Shown here: positions 27,478 to 36,180 of the stretch, in pieces
How positions within the stretch are numbered: position 1 is the stretch's first letter
Layout of the letters: the number at the start of each line of letters is the position of its first letter
Assembly (NCBI GenBank): GCA_963768715.1
Contig: CAVYJC010000010.1
Location: forward strand, 310,001-374,000
Length of the DNA stretch: 64,000 bases
Source of the DNA: DATKEJ01 sp963768715
Lineage (GTDB): Bacteria > Bacteroidota > Rhodothermia > Rhodothermales > DATKEJ01
Direction of reading: 5' to 3'
Made by a program: the position numbers and the translations under genes
The notes under the pieces: generated by a model
Database searches by the model: none
What the model was told of the DNA's origin: nothing
What the model saw: the letters and a program-made list of their open reading frames with translations, nothing else

Positions 27478-28122
27478 TCGTCACGGTTGGTTGCTGCATC
27501 CGCGTAGAGGCCCCTCCCACCAACGTTCACTGTCATCCTGAGCGAGGGCACGACGGGGGCTCAACGTTGCACGCCGATGCGGCCCTCCCGAGCCGAAGGA
27601 TCCCGGTTCGGGTTTCCTCGACTCGCGTGTTGGTCGCGGCATTCCCATAGAGGTCCCTCCCCGCCTTCGCACGCCTTCGGCGCGCTTCGGCGCGTTCCGG
27701 ATGACAGTGCCGCCTCTAATCAAAGTGCGCGGGCACAAGGTGGTGGCTGCCACGGTTGCCCGCGCGGCGACGGGTGACAGCGGCACGTCACGGTCCCCCT
27801 CAGCGAGGGGGCGGCAAAACGAAGCGAAGCGGAGCGCAGCCGGGGGAGGTTGGGTTGTGATCGGTTGAAACGCGGGTGCCATTCCCGTAGAGGTCCCTCC
27901 GCGCCTGCGGCGCGTTGGGGGATGACAACGCCGCTTTTGAAGAACGCGCGCCGGGGTCGTGCCTTCCCCTTAGAGGTCCCTCGTCGCTTCACGCGGCTTG
28001 CTTCGCCGCGCCGCGCGAAGCTCCGTCGGGATGACAGTGCCGCCCTTAGTAAGGGCGCGCGGGCACAAGGGGAGCGGCTGCCACGGCTGCCCGCGCGGCG
28101 AGGAGCAGCCAAGCCCTGCGAA

Positions 28123-28207
28123 CTTGAAACTTAATACTTGAAACTTCAGGTCGGGCACTGCCTCCGAAAACCGGCTTTCCTTAAGTTTCAAGTTTCCAGT
28201 TTCAAGT
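28123..28207. repeat. Inverted heptamer-array element, copy 2
   Basis: Four 7-mers at 28123-28150 (CTTGAAA, CTTAATA, CTTGAAA, CTTCAGG), a 33-base spacer, then AGTTTCA, AGTTTCC, AGTTTCA at 28184-28204. Arms, spacer words (CTCC, CCGGCT) and the CTCGTCAC downstream edge match copy 1. It ends at the 3' side of gene C copy 2. Confidence 0.78.
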
Positions 28208-28214
28208 CTGCTCG

Positions 28215-28883
28215 TCACTTCACCACCACCATCTTCCCCAGCTTCACCCTCCTGCTTCCATCGGCTTTGAGCTCGACGCTGTAGAAATACACCCCGCTCG
28301 GGAAGGCGGCGGCATTCCAGGACATCTCCTGGTAGCCGGCTTTTTGGGCATTATCAACCAGGCGGGCGACCCGTTGGCCAATCGAATTGAAGACCTCAAT
28401 CCGGACGTTGCCATCCTTCGGCAACGCGTAGGCAATCTTGGTCGTCGGATTGAAGGGATTCGGGTAGTTGCCTCTCAGCATGAACTCGGTTGGAGCTTCG
28501 GGTTCGATGCTGATCGTCTTGGACTCCAGATGTCCTGTTGCCGAGGAGACGTCGAACCGCAGATCGGCGATTTCCCCGACCGGGGCCTTTTCGTCCAGGT
28601 CGAAGGTGAACAGGGCGGTTCGCGACTCGCCGGGTTTGAGCACACCGACCTGCGAGGTCGTTTCTTTGAACGTGAGCCAAATCGGGACGGCGTCGAGTTG
28701 GACGGAGACGTCTTTAAGGGGATCGCTTGTAGAGTTCACGACCTCCAGTTCGATACGGTTGGATTCGGAAGCGTAGGGAATGGCGTACAGACCCTCCGCC
28801 GATTCCTTAGCGACCGGTTGGGCTACTACAGGAGTGAGCGTAGTCGCGAGGAAGGCCGCTACAAGGGTGTGCTTTCTAGTCAT
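28215..28883 (-). CDS. Cassette copy 2, gene C: small secreted protein with T9SS sorting domain
   Basis: 222 residues. Signal peptide ending in PVVAQ at about residue 22; a beta-rich domain at 23-130 with YAIPYASESNRIELEVVNST and GESRTALFTFDLDEKAPVGE, resembling an Ig-like or NEW-type fold; then a type A sorting domain at about 131-222 with NYPNPFNPTTKIAYALP, VRIEVFNSIGQRV and GVYFYSVELKADG. The stop is KLGKMVVVK. Such sorting domains direct export by the type IX system. It begins two bases after gene B, so the two are almost certainly cotranslated. Function unknown; it could anchor or partner gene B. Confidence 0.85.
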   Translation of the reverse strand: MTRKHTLVAAFLATTLTPVVAQPVAKESAEGLYAIPYASESNRIELEVVNSTSDPLKDVSVQLDAVPIWLTFKETTSQVGVLKPGESRTALFTFDLDEKAPVGEIADLRFDVSSATGHLESKTISIEPEAPTEFMLRGNYPNPFNPTTKIAYALPKDGNVRIEVFNSIGQRVARLVDNAQKAGYQEMSWNAAAFPSGVYFYSVELKADGSRRVKLGKMVVVK

Positions 28884-28885
28884 GG

Positions 28886-30922
28886 CTACTGTATCTCCAC
28901 TGGCGAACGAACCGTTACGTTGTAGTATCCAAGATTCGAGTGCACCGTAAAGAAGCTGATCGCGAGTGATCGGACACGAATGGTGGTCCCTGGATCGTGT
29001 TTGGGGGGCGTCCGGCTGAAGTAGATCGTGCGGATCACTTCCCAGTCGGTTCCGAGATCGTGCCCGAGGTACGTGTAACCAATGTGGTCCGGCGCCACAT
29101 CCACACGAACAAAACGGCGTCCTTCACGATAGCGATCGGAGATTCTACTACTGTACCCCTCTTGAAGAACTCCGGGATCTGTGCTCTCAAATGACACCTC
29201 CGACGAATCGTAGTAAACATCTACGGTGAAGGCTGCAAGCGTCTTATCGGCGACGTCTGTCTTGGCCTCTACATTGACCCAGAAATCCTGGCCGGTGTCT
29301 CGAGTTATGTTCAGCCGCACGTAAGACTGCGGTCCGGTCGCTTGTGCCTCCTGTAACTCGAGAAGTCCTCCGAAGCCACTTCCCTCGTCAGGGTACAGAA
29401 TATCATAGACGGGGTCAGGGACTCCCGTAGCACCCCCGGCGGTTGTGTTGGCGATCCATTTGATGAAATCCAGCGCCGTGACCTGCGTATCCATGTTGTA
29501 GTCGCTGGGGCGATATCCTGTTTCGCCTGCCGTGGTGGCACGGAGCCAGAGCGTGAAATCCAAGGCGGTGATTAAGCCGTCCTGCCGGCCGTCAGCGGCC
29601 CACATGGCATACAGGCCTGCTGAGATCTCGTGTTGCGGTTGATACACCGCACTGTAGGCGTTCCCGGCCGTGAAGTCGTGTTCGGCATATCCGCCGGCTA
29701 TATCGAGGAGCGTGTCGGACATGACCAGGGCGTGGTTTCGATGATCGACGACGACGTAGGCCGAATCCGGCATGCTGTGCTCGAACGCAACGGTTGCAAC
29801 CCCTTGGTCGTCGAGCAGGCTGACGCTTTGCCCAACCAGCACCGTATCCGCGGAAACGGCGCTCATGAGGACCCAGTCCGCTGTGAATTTCGGCACGCGG
29901 GTGAGCGTCTCCTCACCGTAATAGTGCCATGCGCCGAGCGTATCGCCAAAGGGCTGGTTCTTGGGGATACTGTTCAGGATCTGCTGTTTGAGCGTCCCCG
30001 AGGCGTAGGCGCCCTCAGGAAACACTTTGACCCTTACTATCGCCGGCATGTACCCCAGCGCATAGTCGATGTTGTATTTCATCAACGCGTAGCCTTCGCT
30101 CGTCAGGCTGTCGTCCTTGACCGTTTCGACGTGGTTCCGGACAGTAGCCAGTAGCGTTGCAGCCCAGGTCGAGTCGCCGCCGCTCAAGGCAGTTGTGGCA
30201 TCACCCAGGAGTCGATCCAGATCGCCGGCCATCGAGTCGGCGATCCAGCCCTGGGCCGCCGCACGGAGAGGATACGTCGCCAGCGTGTCAAGGAAGTCGC
30301 CGAGGTCGAACGGGGAGGGGGGGTCGCGGGGTGAAAGCGTTAGAAGTGGAACATAACGATTGTCTTCCAGCAACGCCTCCCAGTCGGCCATTTTCGGACC
30401 CTCGTATAGCTCGTCAACACCAGTTAAACTCTGGAACCGGATTGATTGGATGGAGGGCAGTCCCAAGCTGTTGAGCTTGAATCCGTCGAGGGTATCGCCA
30501 ACACCAATAGCAGACGTCCCGCCTATGATGTTTGTCCAGATCGCGAACGGGCCCTTGCCGAAGCCCGCATGGTTCGGAGACGCGCGACTGTACCAGTCGG
30601 AGCTCGGCCCTTGGACACTATCCACATCGGACGACAATCTTAGAACCGCATTGATGATTCCCTGTTCTGGCCTATTGCCAGGCCCATTCGAGAACGAGTA
30701 GGAATATGTGAAAACGGAATCCGAAGAAAGGACCTCAGCACTAACCGTTGGATCAATTTGATCTCCAGGCAAGAATGATGCATAGTCCAGCGTATCACCA
30801 TCTACAACGTAGAATATCGAATACGTACCCGTCGAGTCATCCCAAGTGATCTCGTCCTGCACTTGGGCATGAACTGTAGACGCGAACACGAGGACTAAAG
30901 CCAGGGCGGAGTTGTATTTCAC
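28886..30922 (-). CDS. Cassette copy 2, gene B: secreted protein with dockerin-like and cohesin-like regions
   Basis: 678 residues. Signal peptide MKYNSALALVLVFASTVHAQ, a variable N-terminal region to about 320, a domain ending VVVDHRNHALVMSD near 391-404, dockerin-like units around 444-495 (LITALDFTLWL and MDTQVTALDFIKWI), and a cohesin-like region at 533-636 (YVRLNITRDTG, FTVDVYYDSSEVSFES, EVIRTIYFS). The first calcium loop reads DGRQDGLITALDF, weaker than in copy 1. The C-terminal half resembles the copy 1 paralogue; the N-terminal half looks unrelated. It lacks its own sorting domain. Ten bases separate it from gene A and two from gene C. Confidence 0.75.
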   Translation of the reverse strand: MKYNSALALVLVFASTVHAQVQDEITWDDSTGTYSIFYVVDGDTLDYASFLPGDQIDPTVSAEVLSSDSVFTYSYSFSNGPGNRPEQGIINAVLRLSSDVDSVQGPSSDWYSRASPNHAGFGKGPFAIWTNIIGGTSAIGVGDTLDGFKLNSLGLPSIQSIRFQSLTGVDELYEGPKMADWEALLEDNRYVPLLTLSPRDPPSPFDLGDFLDTLATYPLRAAAQGWIADSMAGDLDRLLGDATTALSGGDSTWAATLLATVRNHVETVKDDSLTSEGYALMKYNIDYALGYMPAIVRVKVFPEGAYASGTLKQQILNSIPKNQPFGDTLGAWHYYGEETLTRVPKFTADWVLMSAVSADTVLVGQSVSLLDDQGVATVAFEHSMPDSAYVVVDHRNHALVMSDTLLDIAGGYAEHDFTAGNAYSAVYQPQHEISAGLYAMWAADGRQDGLITALDFTLWLRATTAGETGYRPSDYNMDTQVTALDFIKWIANTTAGGATGVPDPVYDILYPDEGSGFGGLLELQEAQATGPQSYVRLNITRDTGQDFWVNVEAKTDVADKTLAAFTVDVYYDSSEVSFESTDPGVLQEGYSSRISDRYREGRRFVRVDVAPDHIGYTYLGHDLGTDWEVIRTIYFSRTPPKHDPGTTIRVRSLAISFFTVHSNLGYYNVTVRSPVEIQ

Positions 30923-30932
30923 GGTCGCTACT

Positions 30933-32531
30933 CTATTGACAGTTGATCATGCTATCCGGATAAAACCGGATGTGATAGTGATTAAGGCTGAGTTCTGGAT
31001 AGACCCTCCCACAATTGTCCTCCACGAGTTGCTCAAATCCGCTATTCCCCAGCTTTCGCCCCTTTGGGAATACCACCGGACTACCATCGGCATAGGTCTC
31101 CTGATGAACCCAGACTCCATCACCGCCTTCAGTCGTGGTGGTCAGGATGTCGGCGTCCCGACCAACCCTATGCGAGTTGTGGCTGCCACTCCATCGGCCA
31201 TTGACATCGAACCAACCGCCATCTATCAACGATATGTCGTTGATAAACAGAACGCTGTTTCCTTTCGCATTCCAATCTGAGACAATTCCCAGAATATGTG
31301 GCATTACGTCTGTCCGCACCCAATGGTTATAGTCAGGGTCGTGTTGGTAGTTACCCCCAAAATGCGTGTCGTCAGGACCAGGATGGTTATAGTCCCCGCC
31401 CAGCTTCTTATAGACCGCTTGCGACGTATCCGGTAGCAACGTCAATCCCGGAACCCGTACGTGAACCATTTTGGTGGACATCAATTCGTTGCCTTGTACT
31501 GTTACAGAAGCTGTGAAGGTGACCTCGCCACCAAACTCACCAGCCGTGTAGGACACCGTGATCCGCCCACTCGAATCTGTAGTAGCCACGATCAACGAGT
31601 CAGTAACACTTACAGCGGTACCGCTGAGTAATGAGAACGAGCCTAGTCCCGAAGCCGGCAGGTGCACCACCGAGGGCGGATTCTGGATTGGATCCGCGTG
31701 AACGTGCCCTCCAGATGTATCTACCCAAGCCATTTTCAGCTCAACGTCGGCGCCCTCAGATGGAGCTCCATTTTCGATAACGGTTATCGTAATCGGCGAC
31801 AAGACTTCCTCAACTTCGCTGATGATTTGATCATGCCAAACTGAAGCACCGGACCCAGTAGGAATCGTTGGCCAAACCTCAGTGGCTGGGAGTCCTAGCA
31901 AGACCGCATCGGAGTTTGGCTCGATCATCGCCGTAATCCAGACAGCATCTTCGTAATAGAACACCGGAAGATCGTAACAGCCCTCGGCGCCACCGACCCA
32001 AGTGGAATCGCTTGTGGCTCCAGTGAGATAGGTGTAGCCGACTCTCTTGCCGTCATAGTCGAACGCAATCTTGTCGCCTTCCGTCACCTGTCCAACGGTC
32101 CAGAGGCTGTCTTGCGCCCCCTGTCCGGGATAGTAGCGAAACCAGTCGCCGAAAACAGTTGAAGGCTGGGTGCAGAAGTAGGTCGATTGGATCGACGGTC
32201 CGAGATGGTTCACGACGGTATCCACCTCGAGGCTTTGTCCATTGTTCGTCACCGTGAGGTCGGCATTCGCATTGATCTCTGAGTCTAGCGCATTCGCTGA
32301 ATCATAGCGAATGACGAGCGTACCACTGTAGGGTGCTACCAGAGTATCGGACGTCATCAGGGCCAGACGGAAATGAGAGGCCTCTCGGCGAGTCGGCGCT
32401 ATCTCAACAGTATCCCGAATCGTGACCTGCCCCTCAGCAGTCGATGCGACGCAAACCGTCAGCGCGGCAAGGAGAAGTGATCCTCGTCTAAAACGAGAGA
32501 GAGAGAGAGAGAGAGTAGAAAGACGAAACAT
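30933..32531 (-). CDS. Cassette copy 2, gene A: exported protein with LAS-type peptidase-like C-terminus
   Basis: 532 residues from the ATG at 32531; the frame stays open to a TTG at 32600. The N-terminus MFRLSTLSLSLS is encoded by the (CT)10 tract and continues into SLLLAALTVCVASTAEG, a good signal peptide. The body contains Ig-like repeats (ITITVIENGAPSEGADVELK, ITVSYTAGEFGGEVTF). The C-terminal 110 residues hold SHNSHRVGRDADI and, 64 residues on, LNHYHIRF. This H-x(3)-D plus HxH pattern resembles the zinc ligands of MepA/M15 peptidoglycan peptidases, which would suggest cell-wall cleavage; this is inference. Only the leader and QVTIRDTV resemble the copy 1 gene A. Confidence 0.72.
   Translation of the reverse strand: MFRLSTLSLSLSRFRRGSLLLAALTVCVASTAEGQVTIRDTVEIAPTRREASHFRLALMTSDTLVAPYSGTLVIRYDSANALDSEINANADLTVTNNGQSLEVDTVVNHLGPSIQSTYFCTQPSTVFGDWFRYYPGQGAQDSLWTVGQVTEGDKIAFDYDGKRVGYTYLTGATSDSTWVGGAEGCYDLPVFYYEDAVWITAMIEPNSDAVLLGLPATEVWPTIPTGSGASVWHDQIISEVEEVLSPITITVIENGAPSEGADVELKMAWVDTSGGHVHADPIQNPPSVVHLPASGLGSFSLLSGTAVSVTDSLIVATTDSSGRITVSYTAGEFGGEVTFTASVTVQGNELMSTKMVHVRVPGLTLLPDTSQAVYKKLGGDYNHPGPDDTHFGGNYQHDPDYNHWVRTDVMPHILGIVSDWNAKGNSVLFINDISLIDGGWFDVNGRWSGSHNSHRVGRDADILTTTTEGGDGVWVHQETYADGSPVVFPKGRKLGNSGFEQLVEDNCGRVYPELSLNHYHIRFYPDSMINCQ
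32496..32515 (-). repeat. (CT)10 dinucleotide tract in the signal-peptide codons of gene A, copy 2
   Basis: Ten CT units in the coding direction, encoding alternating Leu-Ser. Here the tract is in frame with the rest of the gene. Confidence 0.95.
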
Positions 32532-32674
32532 GGCGTTCCGGAGGGCTGCGATCACGACTGCCATTAAGTACACGCGCAAGAATGGCCGGAAATGGATCAA
32601 ACTAGGTCGAGCCTAAACTTCGCGAAACCGTTGAGACAGTTTCTGAGGTGCGGAGATCATCTTTAAGGGGCCGT

Positions 32675-32962
32675 CTCAGAAGTCCGCGAAGAGGCCTCTT
32701 CCCGAGCGGATGTTGTCGATTGAGCTCGTTTTCAGTTGCTCCTCCATCAGAAGCGGTGAGTCACCGGCCGACTGGTGCACGCTGAAGCCCACGATGGCCT
32801 GATCCCGGTCGAGAGCTGCACGTTGTAGCCCGGCTTCAACTCACCTCCCTGCATCCGGTCTTCCTTCATGCGCATGAACGTGGCATCGGGATCGGTACGC
32901 GAGTAGCTCCTGCTGCCGCTGGTAGATCTTGAAGACCGCCTTGGTAGGTTCTTGTTTACTCA
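32675..32962 (-). pseudogene. IS1182-family transposase remnant
   Basis: Translation of the minus strand gives a start MSKQEPTKAVFKIYQRQQ and then, in a second frame, TDPDATFMRMKEDRMQGG and ELKPGYNVQLST, the highly conserved central block of IS1182-type transposases. A third frame continues QAIVGFSVHQSAGDSPLLM before a stop. At least two frame changes and large deletions remove most of the protein, including the catalytic triad. No intact terminal inverted repeats were recognised. It lies just beyond the second cassette. Confidence 0.75.
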
Positions 32963-33254
32963 TAACCTAAAGCTAATAAAATCAATATCATAGGTTCTAA
33001 CCAACTTATCCACAATCGTAAACGCCTCAACCACCCCTCCTCGCTCGCGAGGCTCCCCTCAAGGGGAGACCGCCACATCCGCCGCCAACCCCGGCTCATA
33101 CCAGACTTTTGCAACACCCCCCTACGGAAAGCCACGGCTGCGCCGTGTCGTCGCCGGCCGGGCCGTCCCCCGTGGCCAAGGGCATTTGGTCATGCCGTCT
33201 CTCGACATCGTCGCGATTTGGCCTGCCCCAACGCGGTGCCTGACTGATGACCAC
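32963..33254. other. Intergenic stretch with AT-rich patch and a lone DnaA box
   Basis: An AT-rich patch at about 32960-33025 contains a perfect TTATCCACA at 33006-33014. The remainder is GC-rich with small palindromes (for example TCGCTCGCGAG near 33045 and CCCCTCAAGGGG near 33056). No gene is seen. Confidence 0.6.
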
Positions 33255-33289
33255 CAGTGCCTAGTGGCCAATGGCCAGTGACTAATTGG
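33255..33289. repeat. Heptamer array (CAGTGCC/TAGTGGC type)
   Basis: Five consecutive 7-base units: CAGTGCC, TAGTGGC, CAATGGC, CAGTGAC, TAATTGG. The last units overlap the stop codon of the SLC13 gene. Confidence 0.7.
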
Positions 33290-34808
33290 CCCAGCTCGGA
33301 ATAACCCCCAGATCCACTCCGAAAACCAGTGGCAGCAGGAGATAGGCCACCGTGGTAAGCAACACGATGAAGAGAACTTCCAGAAACACGCCGGCGCGGA
33401 CCATCTGCGGTATCGAGATCAGGTCGCTTCCGTACACGATCGCATTGGGCGGCGTCGCGACAGGCAGCATGAAGGCGCACGAGGCGGCGATCGTTGCCGG
33501 TATGACCAGGAGAAGCGGGCTCTCCCCCATTGCCAGGGCGACGGGCGCCAGAATTGGAAGAAGACTTGCTGTCGTTGCCGTGTTGCTTGTCAACTCGGTC
33601 AGGAGCACGACCCCCGTCACCACGATCAAGAGGATCACGAACGTCGGCAGCGTCTGAAGGGCGGTAATGCTCTGGCCGATCCAGACGGCAAGGCCCGTAT
33701 CACTTACGTTCTTGGCCAGCGTGAGCCCGCCGCCAAAGAGAATGAGCATGCCCCAAGGAAGCCGCCGGGCGGACTTCCAGTCCATGACGAACACACCTGC
33801 TTTCCAGTCTACGGGAAGAATGAAGAGGAACACGGCGGCGGCCATTGAAATGCCGGCGTCACTCAGGAAGGGCACCAGTTTGCCGATCAGGGGACGGAAT
33901 ATCCAGAGACAGGCTGTGCAGAGAAAGACCACACCAACCATCCATTCTCCCTTCTTGACCCGACCGAGCTCGGCCACCAATCCCTTGATATCGACCTGCA
34001 CTTCCATGGATTTGGGGACCGGGAAGGCGAACCGCGTGAGGATGAGGTAGACCAAAGGCACCGAGATCACCACGAGCGGTATGCCCAACCACATCCAACG
34101 GACAAAGGAAATCTCGAACCCGTATTGCTGGTCCAGAAACGCGGCCAGCAAGGCGTTGGGCACGGTGCCTATCAGCGTTCCAAGTCCCCCGATTGTAGCC
34201 GCATATGCCGTACCCAACAGCAGGACCACTCCGAAATTGGCGTCGTAGGTTTCGCCGCTCTTCTCCTTCACCATGGTGATGACGGCCATGGCAATTGGGA
34301 GCAGCATCAGCGTTGTGGCCGTATTTGTAACCCACATGCTGAGAAACGCTGCCGACACCATGAACCCGCTCACGATCGCAAGCGGCCCGCTTCCTCGCAG
34401 GCGTATGATCTGGAGGGCCAGCCGCCTGTGCAGATTCCAGCGCTCCATCGCGATCGACAGCATGAAACCTCCCATGAAGAGGAATATCAGCTGGTGGGCG
34501 TACGGCGCTGCGACATCTGAGATGGGCGCGACGCCGAGCACAGGCATCAAGACCAGGGGCAGGAGTGCGGTGACGGGAATCGGGAGGGCTTCCGTGACCC
34601 ACCAGATGCACATCAAGAGTCCGACGGCGGCCGTGTTCCAGGCAGGCTCGCCCAAGCCAACGGGAGATCCCGCTGACACCATCACGACCATCACGAGAGG
34701 GCCGAGAACGAGCCCGATCTTCTTTCTTCTTTCCAAACTGATCGCTCTTGAGCGTTGATCGACCAAAGATTGGTTGCTCGAGGCGGTGTGCCCCAGGGGG
34801 CTATCCAA
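33282..34808 (-). CDS. SLC13/DASS-family anion:sodium symporter
   Basis: 508 residues with about twelve hydrophobic segments. The two conserved SNT-type substrate and sodium sites are visible as VTNTATTLMLLPIAMAV and ELTSNTATTASLLPILAPV, and the family C-terminal LPVATPPNAIVYGSD is present. Members move dicarboxylates, citrate or sulfate with sodium across the inner membrane. The start is a TTG; another TTG 15 codons on is equally possible. It follows rarA by nine bases on the same strand. Confidence 0.9.
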   Translation of the reverse strand: MDSPLGHTASSNQSLVDQRSRAISLERRKKIGLVLGPLVMVVMVSAGSPVGLGEPAWNTAAVGLLMCIWWVTEALPIPVTALLPLVLMPVLGVAPISDVAAPYAHQLIFLFMGGFMLSIAMERWNLHRRLALQIIRLRGSGPLAIVSGFMVSAAFLSMWVTNTATTLMLLPIAMAVITMVKEKSGETYDANFGVVLLLGTAYAATIGGLGTLIGTVPNALLAAFLDQQYGFEISFVRWMWLGIPLVVISVPLVYLILTRFAFPVPKSMEVQVDIKGLVAELGRVKKGEWMVGVVFLCTACLWIFRPLIGKLVPFLSDAGISMAAAVFLFILPVDWKAGVFVMDWKSARRLPWGMLILFGGGLTLAKNVSDTGLAVWIGQSITALQTLPTFVILLIVVTGVVLLTELTSNTATTASLLPILAPVALAMGESPLLLVIPATIAASCAFMLPVATPPNAIVYGSDLISIPQMVRAGVFLEVLFIVLLTTVAYLLLPLVFGVDLGVIPSWAN

Positions 34809-34817
34809 ACATAACCG

Positions 34818-36179
34818 CTACGACTCGGTTTTCCCGGAGGGCTGATCGTCCTCCCCCGATTCGCCTCGCCTCCTCCAGGCGGCGACGCGTTCCGCTACCT
34901 CTCGTTCGTATCCAATCGTTCCGGGTTGATAAAAGAACGTACCCTGCATTTCCTCGGGAAGGTACTGTTGCGGGACGAAGTGACTCCGATACGCGTGAGG
35001 ATACTTGTAGCCCTGGCCGTGGCCGAGCCCCTTCGCATCCCGGTTCGCATCCTTCAGGTGATCGGGTACCTCACCCGTGCGTTCTTCCTCCACGAACCGA
35101 AGCGCATCGAAGAAGGCCATCGTCGAATTGCTCTTCGGCGCCGTGGCCAGATAAAGGCAGCACTCCGACAGAAGAAAACGTCCTTCCGGCATACCTACAT
35201 AGTCGAACCCAGTGGCGGTAGCTACGACCATCTGCAGAGCCCGCGGATCGGCTAGACCAACATCCTCTGCTGCAAAGATCAGCATTCTTCGGATGATGAA
35301 ACGAGGATCTTCACCAGCCTTGACCATCCGCGCCATCCAGTAAAGAGCCGCGTCGGGATCGCTGCCGCGAAGACTCTTGATGAATGCACTGATCGTATCG
35401 AAATGCGCATCGCCTTCCTTGTCATAGAGCACGGCGCGCTGCTGGATGCTCTCCTCGGCCACGCCCAGCGTTACTCGAATGGCCCCCGCTGAATCGGGAG
35501 GCGTCGTCTCGACGGCCAGTTCGAGGGCATTCAGAAGCGATCTCGCATCCCCGTTCGCCGTGCTGACGAGATGGGCGGCCGCGTCGGTGTCGATGGATAC
35601 ATTTCGATCGCCGTAACCGCGCTCCCCATCGGACAGAGCGCTGCGGAGAATGGCGTGCAGGTCGCTCTCCTCAAGCGATTTCAGCTCGAAGATTCGGGAA
35701 CGGCTGACAAGCGCCTTGATGACTTCGAAATAGGGGTTCTCCGTGGTCGCCCCGATCAAGACCACGAGCCCGCTCTCCACATGCGGCAAGAGCGCGTCCT
35801 GCTGCGCTTTGTTGAAACGATGGACCTCGTCGATGAAAAGGATGGTTCGCTGCTGATGGTTCTCCAGGCGCCGCTGGGCCGCCTCGATCTCCGCCCGGAT
35901 ATCACGAACCCCCGCGAGAACCGCGTTCAGGGAAGCAAAATGCGACTGCGTGCGTCGCGCGATGACTCGCCCGAGGGTCGTCTTGCCCGTGCCGGGCGGA
36001 CCGTAGAAGAGTACCGACGAAACCTGGTCTGCTTCAATCGCCCGTCTGAGGAGCCGGCCCAGACCGAGAATGTGCTCCTGTCCAACGAACTCGTCGATGG
36101 TTCTCGGCCGCATACGGTCGGCCAGCGGCGCGTTACGCCGCATCGCCTCGTTGGCAGCCTCACGAAACAGATTGCTCAT
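34818..36179 (-). CDS. rarA: Replication-associated recombination protein A (AAA+ ATPase)
   Basis: 453 residues from the ATG giving MSNLFREAANEAMRRNAPLADRMRP; the longer frame runs back into the upstream gene and is rejected. Walker A GPPGTGKT, Walker B FIDEVHRFNKAQQDALLPHVE (split here only for length) and the RarA-specific TTENPYFEVIKALVSRSRIFEL and GEDPRFIIRRMLIFAAEDVGLADP segments are clear. RarA/MgsA acts at stalled replication forks with SSB and clamp loader proteins. It starts one base after the CCA-enzyme stop, so the two are cotranscribed. Confidence 0.95.
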   Translation of the reverse strand: MSNLFREAANEAMRRNAPLADRMRPRTIDEFVGQEHILGLGRLLRRAIEADQVSSVLFYGPPGTGKTTLGRVIARRTQSHFASLNAVLAGVRDIRAEIEAAQRRLENHQQRTILFIDEVHRFNKAQQDALLPHVESGLVVLIGATTENPYFEVIKALVSRSRIFELKSLEESDLHAILRSALSDGERGYGDRNVSIDTDAAAHLVSTANGDARSLLNALELAVETTPPDSAGAIRVTLGVAEESIQQRAVLYDKEGDAHFDTISAFIKSLRGSDPDAALYWMARMVKAGEDPRFIIRRMLIFAAEDVGLADPRALQMVVATATGFDYVGMPEGRFLLSECCLYLATAPKSNSTMAFFDALRFVEEERTGEVPDHLKDANRDAKGLGHGQGYKYPHAYRSHFVPQQYLPEEMQGTFFYQPGTIGYEREVAERVAAWRRRGESGEDDQPSGKTES

Positions 36180-36180
36180 C

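Larger units (their letters stand above)
27305..28214. other. Repeat-rich noncoding island between the two cassettes
   Basis: About 900 bases without a credible gene; small frames here are shadows. The first 80 bases are the leader of copy 1 gene A, conserved with the leader of copy 2. The rest contains two hairpin-forming heptamer elements (27395-27477 and 28123-28207). Between them are copies of a CATAGAGGTCCCTCC-like word at 27504-27517, 27641-27660, 27881-27900 and 27963-27982. A diverged direct repeat (GCGCGGGCACAAGG to CCCGCGCGGCGA) occurs at 27726-27773 and 28056-28101. GATGACAGTGCCGCC occurs twice, near 27700 and 28030. Confidence 0.8.

Noticed and set aside
27481..28134. Several open frames in the noncoding island
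   Set aside because: Low-complexity arginine-rich translations on both strands across repeats; no start context or family resemblance.
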